This document shows, in pieces, positions 1 through 5,653 of a DNA stretch of 6,916 nt. A program made the position numbers and the translations under genes. This DNA is from an uncultured Collinsella sp. (GTDB lineage: Bacteria; Actinomycetota; Coriobacteriia; Coriobacteriales; Coriobacteriaceae): contig CAUDCB010000102.1 of assembly GCA_958447915.1 (NCBI GenBank), positions 1 to 6,916 of the forward strand. Direction: 5' to 3'. Position 1 is the stretch's first letter. Each line of letters starts with the position of its first letter. The notes below the pieces were generated by a model. The model saw nothing but the letters and a program-made list of their open reading frames with translations. It did not search any database and had not been told where the DNA came from.

Positions 1-3
1 GAC

Positions 4-26
4 GGAAAGCACATTAAGTGCTTTCC
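4..26. terminator. Perfect 9-bp hairpin, possible terminator
   Basis: GGAAAGCAC (4-12) and GTGCTTTCC (18-26) form a perfect 9-bp stem around an ATTAA loop. On the plus strand the stem is followed only by a short T run (about 27-29), so as a plus-strand terminator it is modest. On the minus strand the window ends three bases after the stem and the tail cannot be judged. It could end a gene outside the left edge, or be the 3' hairpin of a minus-strand non-coding element occupying 1-200. The structure is certain; its role is not. Confidence 0.45.
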
Positions 27-201
27 TTTGCGTGCGGAACTCGCGACAAACTTAACCCCCCGCCCCCAGCCCCGGAGACCCTCCCTGCCGTCACTTTGTT
101 CGAGTCGTTGTTGTTCCTCGCCGCTTCCGCGGCTCGAGGTCCCCGTTCTCCTCGGCGGGGTTGTCTAAGGTTGTCGCTGAAGCTCTGCCTTTTGCTGAAA
201 G

Positions 202-236
202 AAAAACGGGAGACGCGATCTGCATCCCCCGTTTTT
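202..236 (-). terminator. Intrinsic terminator of the metallophosphoesterase gene
   Basis: AAAAACGGGAGA (202-213) pairs with TCCCCCGTTTTT (225-236) across an 11-base loop. Read on the minus strand the stem has 12 pairs with one G-U wobble, whereas on the plus strand the same position is an A-C mismatch. The hairpin is therefore better matched to minus-strand RNA. It begins seven bases after the metallophosphoesterase stop codon and ends in a T-rich run (TTTTTCTTTC on the minus strand). It may also work in the plus direction, since T-runs lie on both sides. Confidence 0.8.
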
Positions 237-243
237 GTTGCGG

Positions 244-711
244 TTAGTCTAAATCAATAAACTTGGTGCTTATGACATGGCCGTCTTTGACGAGCATTCT
301 GGCCATGGTGGGGCCTCGGCTGCCTCTGGGGTAGCTGGCGCTGCCGGGATTGAGGACCAGGCAGCGGCCCACTTGGGCTTCTTTGGTTACGTGGGTGTGA
401 CCGTTGATGGCTACGTCTACGGATCCCACGGGCAGGTCTTCGCGGTAGTGGGCTACAGCGAATTTGAGGCCTTCGTAGGTAAAGAGGGCCAGACGGTCAA
501 CATCCGGGCCGTAGTCGCGGTAGTAGTCGTTGTTGCCTAGGACCGCTCGCACGGGGGCGATGGTGCATAGATGCTCGTAATCCATCTCTGACGTGAGGTC
601 TCCGGCGTGGATGATTAGATCTGCGCCCTTGAGCTCGTCCAGAAGCGCGGGCGAAAGATAGCCGTGGGTGTCCGAGATGATGTCGATGCGCTTGGCGCCT
701 GCACTGTTCAT
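244..711 (-). CDS. YfcE/MJ0936-type metallophosphoesterase
   Basis: A 155-residue cytosolic protein of the calcineurin-like metallophosphoesterase superfamily, YfcE/MJ0936 branch. Family members are dinuclear metal (often Mn) phosphodiesterases; the natural substrate is generally unknown. The metal-ligand motifs appear in the expected order: SDTHG (D14, H16), HAGDL (G37-D38), GNND (residues 59-62), a histidine at 88 (AHYRE) and GHTH (104-107). The conserved NPGS and a PRG segment follow near the C-terminus. The length fits the compact, single-domain class, with no signal peptide or membrane segment. I chose the ATG at 711 because the protein then starts just before the first beta strand and has a GAAGGGA ribosome binding site six bases upstream. 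A longer in-frame start at 759 would add 16 unrelated residues encoded partly in the upstream terminator. It sits between two terminators, so it is probably monocistronic. Family assignment is firm; the substrate cannot be told. Confidence 0.92.
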   Translation of the reverse strand: MNSAGAKRIDIISDTHGYLSPALLDELKGADLIIHAGDLTSEMDYEHLCTIAPVRAVLGNNDYYRDYGPDVDRLALFTYEGLKFAVAHYREDLPVGSVDVAINGHTHVTKEAQVGRCLVLNPGSASYPRGSRGPTMARMLVKDGHVISTKFIDLD

Positions 712-734
712 GAGATCCCTTCTGCAAAACCGAT

Positions 735-773
735 TCGACGTATATACAAAAAGCCCCACGGCTCCGCAGACAA
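735..773 (-). promoter_or_regulatory. Candidate promoter for the metallophosphoesterase gene
   Basis: On the minus strand a TATATA box (746-741) directly follows the T-tract of the upstream terminator and would start transcription about 25 bases before the ATG at 711. No good -35 box is found: TTGTCT (773-768) lies 21 bases away, too far for a standard spacer, and falls inside the terminator stem. The tight spacing between the two genes leaves little other room for a promoter. Weak call. Confidence 0.3.
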
Positions 774-795
774 TTGGTCTACAGGGCTGCGGGGC
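748..795 (-). terminator. Intrinsic terminator of the glycosyltransferase-kinase-regulator operon
   Basis: Read on the minus strand, GGCC/GCCCC (about 796-791) begins seven bases after the response regulator stop codon. The hairpin closes with GGGGC (757-753) followed by TTTTT (752-748). Inside it, CTGCGG-type segments (764-769 with 787-792) and GTCT/AGAC (768-771 with 777-780) give alternative inner pairings around an AATTG loop. The outer stem plus T-tract is a standard intrinsic terminator, though the inner stem is imperfect. Confidence 0.7.
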
Positions 796-802
796 CAGTG
801 TG

Positions 803-1519
803 CTAGAGGCTCAGGGCCTTCTTGAGCGGCACAACGCGGCGGCGCGAAACCGGCACGCGTTCGTCGACGCCCGTAATGCCCAGTTGGATAGCGCCCGAGG
901 GCACCGTCTCGACATCCGTGACGCACGCCAAGTTGACGATATAGCGGCGATGAACGCGAAAGAAGCCAAAGTCGCAAAGCTTGGCCTCGAACTGCGCCAG
1001 CGAAGTCGTCGATAGAAAACGATCATCGACGGTATAGATACAGGAGTAATCGTCCTTGGCCATGATGAAGCGAATGTCATCCACGGGAATGAGGACCTTA
1101 CGGCCGCCCTTTTCCACCGGAATGCGCTCGATGGTGGCCTTGCTGTCCGTGACGGGCTTGGCGCGCTGCATGACCTTCTCGATCGCGCGATCCAGGCGTG
1201 CCTCCTCAACCGGCTTCATTAGGTAATCGACGGCATCTACGTCGAACGCCTCGACGGCATGATCGCTATACGCAGTCACAAACACAATCGCCGGCGGATT
1301 CTTAAGCTTATGCAGTGCCTCGGCAAGCTGCAGACCAGAAGCACCGGGCATCGAGATATCGAGAAATACGACATCGACGCGGCTTTCCATCAACATCTCA
1401 ATGGCGGAGCGGACGCTCGACGCCTCAGTGATCGTGCCGATCTTGCCCGTCTGCTCGAGCAAGAAGCGAAGTTCCGAACGGGCCGGGGCCTCATCATCCA
1501 CAATCATCGCACGCAGCAT
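803..1519 (-). CDS. LytTR-family response regulator (LytR/AlgR/BtsR type)
   Basis: A 238-residue cytosolic transcription factor with an N-terminal receiver domain (about 1-120) and a C-terminal LytTR DNA-binding domain (about 135-238). Receiver residues are all present: acidic pair D8-D9, phosphoacceptor D54 in FLDISMPG, T82, and K102 in the YLMKP motif. The LytTR half shows the family signatures FFRVHRRYIVNL and VPVSRRR. LytTR proteins normally bind pairs of short direct repeats upstream of target promoters. The ATG at 1519 is chosen because the receiver begins right there and GAAAGG lies ten bases upstream. A TTG-initiated extension to 1543 would add only eight residues and bury that site. 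It follows the histidine kinase by 72 bases on the same strand and is almost certainly its partner. It is the last gene of the operon. Targets are not visible; self-regulation and the nearby transporter are candidates by analogy only. Confidence 0.95.
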   Translation of the reverse strand: MLRAMIVDDEAPARSELRFLLEQTGKIGTITEASSVRSAIEMLMESRVDVVFLDISMPGASGLQLAEALHKLKNPPAIVFVTAYSDHAVEAFDVDAVDYLMKPVEEARLDRAIEKVMQRAKPVTDSKATIERIPVEKGGRKVLIPVDDIRFIMAKDDYSCIYTVDDRFLSTTSLAQFEAKLCDFGFFRVHRRYIVNLACVTDVETVPSGAIQLGITGVDERVPVSRRRVVPLKKALSL

Positions 1520-1551
1520 AGGGATTAAACCTTTCGTCAACAAACTACGCC

Positions 1552-1578
1552 GGGCATCCGCCGCTTGGCGTTGAGCCC
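1552..1578 (-). other. Hairpin in the kinase-regulator spacer
   Basis: In the 72-base spacer between the kinase stop and the regulator start, GGGC/GCCC (1552-1555 with 1575-1578) encloses CGCC/GGCG (1559-1562 with 1567-1570), with a four-base apical loop at 1563-1566 and a small internal loop. No T-tract follows on the minus strand, so this is not a standard terminator. It could be an mRNA processing or stability element that sets the kinase:regulator ratio; that role is inference. Confidence 0.35.
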
Positions 1579-1591
1579 ATAGCCTTTTATT

Positions 1592-2935
1592 TTACTCTTG
1601 AATGTCAAAGATGCTCTCTGACAAATCAAGGTGCAGGAGCACTTTGGTGCCCTTGCCCGGCGCCGATTCGACGCGCGTATAAGAGTGCGGTCCATAAAAG
1701 CGATGGATGCGCTCAGAAATATTGTGCATGGCCACACCGGCGCCGCCGCCTTGCGGGGAACTGGCATCGGGGCGGGCGGAGCGCTCATCAAACAGCCTGG
1801 CGGCGGTGCCCTCGTCCATGCCCACGCCGTTGTCGGCTACGGCAATCAGGATTGCGTCGTCGCCGTCTTGATGGACGGTCACGTCGATCCGCAGGGCATC
1901 GTCATCGCCCATGCCATGCCGCACGGCGTTCTCGACGATGGGCTGGATTACAAAGGCCGGGACCAACGTGTCCTCGACATCCTCGGAGACATCGAAGGTC
2001 GCCAGTACGCGGTCCTCGCCAAAGCGCGCCTTCTCAAACGTCAGGTAGCGCTTGGTCTGGGCAACCTCGCGCGAGACCGGGATAAGCGACCCCGAGTTGT
2101 CGAGCGTGGCGCGATAGAACGAGGAGAACTCGCGCAGCAGCTCGCGGGCACGCAGCGGATCGGTGCGTGTAAACGACGCGATGGTGTTGAGCGTGTTAAA
2201 CAGAAAGTGCGGATTGATCTGCGCTTGCAGAGCACGAACCTCGGCACGGGCCGTGAGCTCCTTTTGCACCTCGAGCTCGTGGATGGCGAGCTGCGTGGAC
2301 AGGATCTCGGCAAAACCCGAGGCGAGCGCATACTGGGTGCGGTCTACGGCGCGCGGGGTCTTGTAGTAGAACTTGAGCGTGCCGACGGTGCGATCGCCCA
2401 CCTTGATGGGCGCGATGATACCGGCGGGAACATGGTTGTGCGAACCGTCCGAACCCACCACGTCCACCACGCGGTTGAACGACTGCACGATGCCGTGCTC
2501 AATGACGTAGCGCGTGGCAAGCGTGTGGATGGGCGAATCGGGCAGCAGCTTTTCCTCGAACTCGCCCGCGCAGGCCAGCACGTTGCCCTCATCGGTGATG
2601 GCAACGGTCATGGCACGTGTCTCGGGCAGGATACGCCGGCACACCAAAAGCGCCGATTCCTGCGTCAGACCGCCCTTAATGTCCTCGAGCATGGCCGAAG
2701 CAACCGAGAGCGTCTCCTCGGTGTACTGGGAGCGTACCGAATCGGGATTGAGCGTCAAAAAGATAAAGATGCACAGGAAGATGCACAGCAGCGCGCAGGC
2801 AATCACCGTAGCAATCGGCTCAATGCCAGTCGCCAGGGCAAAGATAAAGTACGCCAACACGCAAACGGCGCAGACAACGGCGATGATGCGAAAGATTGAA
2901 ATTGAATTATCGCGCTGGGCGCGGCGGTCGATCAT
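1592..2935 (-). CDS. LytS-type sensor histidine kinase with two membrane helices and a GAF-like domain
   Basis: A 447-residue inner-membrane sensor kinase of the His_kinase (PF06580) class that pairs with LytTR regulators. Two hydrophobic helices (about 12-35 and 41-62) are joined by a very short loop, so almost nothing is exposed outside. Residues about 95-215 resemble the GAF-like domain of LytS/YpdA kinases, with a typical APIKVG-x4-GTLKFYY segment near 175-191. The phosphoacceptor is H243 in QAQINPHFLFNTLN (238-250). The ATPase domain has the N box at N336 (IQPIVENAVRHG), the G1 box DNGVGM (368-373) and the G2 region GGGAGVAMHNISERI (396-410). LytS, YpdA and BtsS carry a five-helix membrane sensor and are about 560 residues, so this is a shortened sensor architecture. 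Its ATG overlaps the glycosyltransferase TGA (ATGA), with a strong GGAGGGGG site just upstream inside the glycosyltransferase gene, implying translational coupling. The ligand is unknown. Confidence 0.95.
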   Translation of the reverse strand: MIDRRAQRDNSISIFRIIAVVCAVCVLAYFIFALATGIEPIATVIACALLCIFLCIFIFLTLNPDSVRSQYTEETLSVASAMLEDIKGGLTQESALLVCRRILPETRAMTVAITDEGNVLACAGEFEEKLLPDSPIHTLATRYVIEHGIVQSFNRVVDVVGSDGSHNHVPAGIIAPIKVGDRTVGTLKFYYKTPRAVDRTQYALASGFAEILSTQLAIHELEVQKELTARAEVRALQAQINPHFLFNTLNTIASFTRTDPLRARELLREFSSFYRATLDNSGSLIPVSREVAQTKRYLTFEKARFGEDRVLATFDVSEDVEDTLVPAFVIQPIVENAVRHGMGDDDALRIDVTVHQDGDDAILIAVADNGVGMDEGTAARLFDERSARPDASSPQGGGAGVAMHNISERIHRFYGPHSYTRVESAPGKGTKVLLHLDLSESIFDIQE

Positions 2936-4119
2936 TCAGCCCCCTCCAGGATGCTAATCAGTTGTGCGTCGCGCCAAAGTTCGTCCATGATCTTGGGCCA
3001 GAAACTCTGAAAACGCAGGTAGCTTGCGGCGTTTTGGCGGGCATAGGTCTTGGCCTCGTCAATACCATGACGCCAGATGCGCAGATACCCCTCGTGCTCG
3101 CGGGTAAACATGCTGCGAACCATGGCGGTCTTGCGCACGCGGTCGTCGAGCTCGCGCGAGATCCACGGACCCGGATAGGGCATGAGCGATGCGGCCGTAA
3201 CCGGAATGAGCTCCTTTTGGTGCGCAGCGAACGTCAGCTTGGCCCGCTCGTAGTACCAACGGTACACGTCCTGCATAAAGCGCGGCGAGCGCTTCTCGGA
3301 CTCGGGCGGCAGGTGGCGCACGGCCCACTCGTTATCGAACCACACGTCATAGCCGAACATGCGCATGTTAAACAGGTAGTCCAGATCCTCGCCGCGGGTG
3401 ATAAACGGGTCGAAGGCCACACGCGTAAAGGCGCGGGCGTGCAGGGCCATCAGGCCGCCGCATACGTAATTGGAGCGCGAGATGCGGGTGCCCGAGAGCG
3501 CCTTTTTCATCCAGCGATTGAACTCGATACGCTTGGTCCACCAGCGATGGCAAATGCCCACTTTGTCCGTGGGAGCCAGCGGCGACCCGTCGCGATCGTA
3601 AAAGTATCCGCTCTTGACTAAAATCGGCAGGCCCTGACGCGTCTGCTGGCCCAGCGCATAGGTCGCACGCTTCATAAAGTCGGCATCGATGACGGTCTCG
3701 TCGTCATCCAAAAACACAACCGCGTCGTGCCCCAGCACCGCCGCGCAGGCAAGACCCATGTTGCGGATGGCGCCGTAGCCGCGCAGGCTCACGCACTCGC
3801 CCGAGCCTTTGGGCGCAATCTGTGCCACGCGGTCGGCAACACGCGAAGCCTGAGTATTGGTAACGACGGTGACCTTAAGTGTGGGATGCGCATTAACGAT
3901 TTCGTGCACGCGATGGGATACGTCGGCCGCGGCAGAAACCGGACAGACCACCAAGAGAATGATGCGCGGAATGTCGCGCACCTGTTCGAGTGAAGTCAGG
4001 CAGCGATCGAGTTCCGGGTTGGCGGCATTGAGCGACGTCGAGTGATCGTAGGTGCCGGGAGCGTTTGCTTGGGTATCATCGCCCGCCCAATATGTTGGGA
4101 TCACAACCGTGGCGTTCAT
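2932..4119 (-). CDS. GT-A fold (family 2-like) glycosyltransferase
   Basis: A 395-residue soluble protein with no signal peptide or membrane helix. It starts with the nucleotide-binding beta strand VVIPTYW (5-11) typical of GT2-type transferases. GYGAIRNMGL (114-123) fits the family arginine/asparagine motif that contacts the nucleotide sugar. FLDDDE (136-141) is the metal-binding DxD-type motif, and TRGEDLDYL (241-249) carries the ED pair expected for the catalytic base region. The C-terminal 120 residues are mostly helical and specific to this subgroup. It should transfer a sugar from an activated donor in the cytosol, possibly to a cell-envelope polysaccharide or glycolipid, but donor and acceptor are not readable. 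The ATG at 4119 is chosen for its AAGGAGGG site seven bases upstream and because the first strand follows at once; the longer frame to 4164 runs into a terminator stem. It is first in the operon, overlapping the kinase by four bases. No glycan biosynthesis neighbours are present. Confidence 0.88.
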   Translation of the reverse strand: MNATVVIPTYWAGDDTQANAPGTYDHSTSLNAANPELDRCLTSLEQVRDIPRIILLVVCPVSAAADVSHRVHEIVNAHPTLKVTVVTNTQASRVADRVAQIAPKGSGECVSLRGYGAIRNMGLACAAVLGHDAVVFLDDDETVIDADFMKRATYALGQQTRQGLPILVKSGYFYDRDGSPLAPTDKVGICHRWWTKRIEFNRWMKKALSGTRISRSNYVCGGLMALHARAFTRVAFDPFITRGEDLDYLFNMRMFGYDVWFDNEWAVRHLPPESEKRSPRFMQDVYRWYYERAKLTFAAHQKELIPVTAASLMPYPGPWISRELDDRVRKTAMVRSMFTREHEGYLRIWRHGIDEAKTYARQNAASYLRFQSFWPKIMDELWRDAQLISILEGAE

Positions 4120-4301
4120 ACCTTTACCCTCCTTGCAACACAAAAACGGGGCGCCGCCAAACACAGGCGACGCCCCGCGACCTAGCTGATTCCATCATAC
4201 CCACTTGGGCTAAACATTGCTCAGAAGTCAGAATGATTTATGCGGCTACTTCCAAAAGAGTACTGCAGATAGGCACAATTGCTGTACTGAGCCCGGTTGC
4301 C
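4120..4301 (-). promoter_or_regulatory. Glycosyltransferase operon leader with possible leader peptide and attenuator
   Basis: This 182-base gap separates the transporter stop from the glycosyltransferase ATG. A strong intrinsic terminator (4142-4177) ends only 22 bases before that ATG, and those 22 bases hold little beyond the ribosome binding site. An operon promoter would therefore most easily lie upstream of the hairpin, making it part of the operon leader. A 24-codon frame on the minus strand (4198 to 4124) starts with two ATGs, runs through the whole hairpin (peptide includes SRGVACVWRRP) and stops with TAA four bases before the glycosyltransferase ATG. Its own ribosome site is poor (AGTGGG). 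A TATGAT sequence (4199-4194) resembles a -10 box but has no good -35 partner; if it is the promoter, the leader ORF start would not be transcribed. CAGTAC occurs twice, 24 bases apart, at about 4262-4291. Confidence 0.35.
4142..4177 (-). terminator. Strong intrinsic terminator after the transporter gene
   Basis: Positions 4147-4158 and 4166-4177 form a 12-bp GC-rich stem with a 7-base loop (4159-4165), followed on the minus strand by TTTTT (4146-4142). The one imperfect position is a G-U wobble in minus-strand RNA but a C-A mismatch in plus-strand RNA, which supports minus-strand use. It lies 124 bases past the transporter stop codon and 22 bases before the glycosyltransferase ATG. It can serve as the transporter terminator, as an attenuator for the following operon, or both. 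Confidence 0.8.
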
Positions 4302-5552
4302 TTACGCCGCCGCCTGAGCCATGCGGGACAGACGGACCAGCAGCACAAAGCCAACAACCAGCAGCACGCCAATAGAAAGGACGCCCAGCGACGGGTTGCC
4401 GGTCAGCGAGGTGACAACCGACACCAGGAAGGTGCCCATAACGCTTGCGTAACGGCCAAAGATATCGAAGAAGCCGTAGTACTCGTTGGACTTTTCCTTG
4501 GGGATGATGCGGCCAAAGTAGCTACGGCTGAGCGCCTGCACGCCGCCCTGGAACAGGCCGACCATAATGGCAAGCACCCAGAACTCAAAGGCGGTCTTTA
4601 GGAAGAACGCGGCAAAGAGCACGATGCCCATGTAGGCGGCGACGGCCACCAAGATCATATTGAGTGTGCCCACGCGACCGGCAAGCTTGCCGTAGATGAT
4701 GGCGGACGGAAAGGCCACAAACTGCGTGACGAGCAGCGCCAGCACCAGCTGGGTCGAATCGATACCCAGAGCCGAGCCGTAGCTGGTTGCCATGGAAATG
4801 ACCGTGTGCACACCATCGATGTAGAAGAAGAACGCGATCATGTAGACCAGCACGGTCTTGTTGTGGGCGATTTCGCGCATGGTATGTCCGACCTCGGAGA
4901 ACACGCCGCCCACGATGTGGCCGATGGTGTCCTGGGGACCGCGCTCGCGACCGTACTTTTGCTTATAGGTGCGAATGAGCGGCAGGGTAAAGATGAGCCA
5001 CCAGGCACCGGTGATGATAAACGACAGACGCGTTGCCAGCATGGTGGGGACGCCAAGAGCGGGGCCACCCATGATAAGCGCCAGGCAGATGATGAACGGC
5101 ACGGTGGAACCGATGTAGCCCCAGGCATAGCCCGAGCTGGACACGGCGTCCATGCGCTCGTCGGTGGTAATGTCGGGCAGCATGGCGTCGTAGAACGTCA
5201 TAGAAGAGTTAAGGCCGATGGTGCACAGCACGTACACGGTCAAAAATGCCATGGCGGACATTGGGATAGCCTGCGCCAGGCAAAGGACCAGGCCCGTGAG
5301 GAAGAAGCCCAAGAAGAACTTGATCTTGTTGCCGGCGTAATCGGCAAGCGCGCCCAGAATGGGCATGAGCATGGCAATGACTAGCGAGGCAATCGTCTGC
5401 GCGTTGCCCCAGGCGACCACCAGGTCTGCCGAGGAAGCACCGGTATTGATGGCGTTAAAGTAGATGGGCACCACCGAGGTATTGAGCAGCACGAGGGCCG
5501 AGTTGCCCACATCGTACATAACCCAGTTACGCTCGAGCTTGGTGTATTTCAT
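4302..5552 (-). CDS. UMF1/Atg22-like major facilitator superfamily transporter
   Basis: A 416-residue polytopic inner-membrane protein with about 12 hydrophobic helices and a longer cytosolic stretch between the halves (about 193-232). UMF1/Atg22-like signatures are clear: WVMYDVGNSA near the N-terminus (10-19), GALADYAGNKIKF after helix 2 (67-79), FYDAMLPDI (120-128), SSSGYAWGYIGS (138-149) and LFQGGVQALSRSYFGRIIP (333-351) followed by YGFFDIFGRYASVMG. Yeast Atg22 exports amino acids from the vacuole; bacterial members are mostly uncharacterised, so substrate and direction are unknown. The ATG at 5552 matches the conserved N-terminus and has GAAGGGG about eight bases upstream. It is probably monocistronic, with a terminator at 4142-4177. 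Its position directly upstream of a LytS/LytR-type operon recalls systems in which such pairs control a transporter, but no regulatory link is proven here. Confidence 0.93.
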   Translation of the reverse strand: MKYTKLERNWVMYDVGNSALVLLNTSVVPIYFNAINTGASSADLVVAWGNAQTIASLVIAMLMPILGALADYAGNKIKFFLGFFLTGLVLCLAQAIPMSAMAFLTVYVLCTIGLNSSMTFYDAMLPDITTDERMDAVSSSGYAWGYIGSTVPFIICLALIMGGPALGVPTMLATRLSFIITGAWWLIFTLPLIRTYKQKYGRERGPQDTIGHIVGGVFSEVGHTMREIAHNKTVLVYMIAFFFYIDGVHTVISMATSYGSALGIDSTQLVLALLVTQFVAFPSAIIYGKLAGRVGTLNMILVAVAAYMGIVLFAAFFLKTAFEFWVLAIMVGLFQGGVQALSRSYFGRIIPKEKSNEYYGFFDIFGRYASVMGTFLVSVVTSLTGNPSLGVLSIGVLLVVGFVLLVRLSRMAQAAA

Positions 5553-5577
5553 GGACAGGGCCCCTTCGTATTCGCCC

Positions 5578-5612
5578 GATATACAGTTAGTTCATCGTAC
5601 CCCAATTGTCCA
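5578..5612 (-). promoter_or_regulatory. Candidate promoter region of the transporter gene
   Basis: On the minus strand TTGGGG (5605-5600) and TATATC (5583-5578) are separated by 16 bases and would start transcription about 20 bases upstream of the ATG at 5552. A better -35 match, TGGACA (5612-5607), is 23 bases from the same -10 box and so badly spaced. On the plus strand ACAGTTAGT (5583-5591) overlaps the -10 box and fits the loose LytTR half-site pattern, but no clear second repeat at the usual spacing was found. Both readings are weak. Confidence 0.3.
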
Positions 5613-5653
5613 GAGGCGCCGGTAAGGATTCGGCAAAGGGGCACGCACGAGCC

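Larger units (their letters stand above)
1..243. other. Gene-free, structured left end with G-quadruplex motif
   Basis: No convincing protein gene is present. An 80-codon plus-strand reading frame starting at 18 is low-complexity (proline run, then arginine/leucine-rich), has no ribosome binding site and starts inside a hairpin. Visible structures, left to right: the hairpin at 4-26; five C-runs at 56-61, 63-67, 70-73, 79-81 and 83-85 (G-runs on the minus strand); a hairpin at 116-139 (CCTCG-CCGC, loop TTCC, GCGG-CT-CGAGG with a 2-base bulge); a 5-bp hairpin CCCCG/CGGGG at 141-160; and the metallophosphoesterase terminator at 202-236. So many structures in a short region suggest a non-coding element or an intergenic repeat, but none matches an RNA family that I recognise. 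Confidence 0.4.

Noticed and set aside
18..260. 80-codon plus-strand open frame at the left end
   Set aside because: Starts within a hairpin loop and stem, lacks a ribosome binding site, is low-complexity and runs through the terminator at 202-236 into the metallophosphoesterase gene.
1631..2899. 422-codon plus-strand open frame opposite the histidine kinase
   Set aside because: It mirrors the kinase gene, whose motifs are complete on the other strand; the translation has no recognisable domain and is rich in Arg, Gly and His, as expected for an antisense frame in GC-rich coding DNA.
2896..3621. 241-codon plus-strand open frame opposite the glycosyltransferase and kinase start
   Set aside because: Antisense shadow; the minus-strand genes here have clear catalytic motifs and an overlapping start/stop.
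4120..4301. Riboswitch or T-box in the glycosyltransferase leader
   Set aside because: A terminator is present, but I see no T-box sequence, no known aptamer motif and no competing antiterminator stem.
5583..5612. Paired LytTR binding site upstream of the transporter
   Set aside because: One half-site fits the loose pattern, but the sequence about two helical turns away (near 5605) matches only partly, so it is not annotated as an operator.
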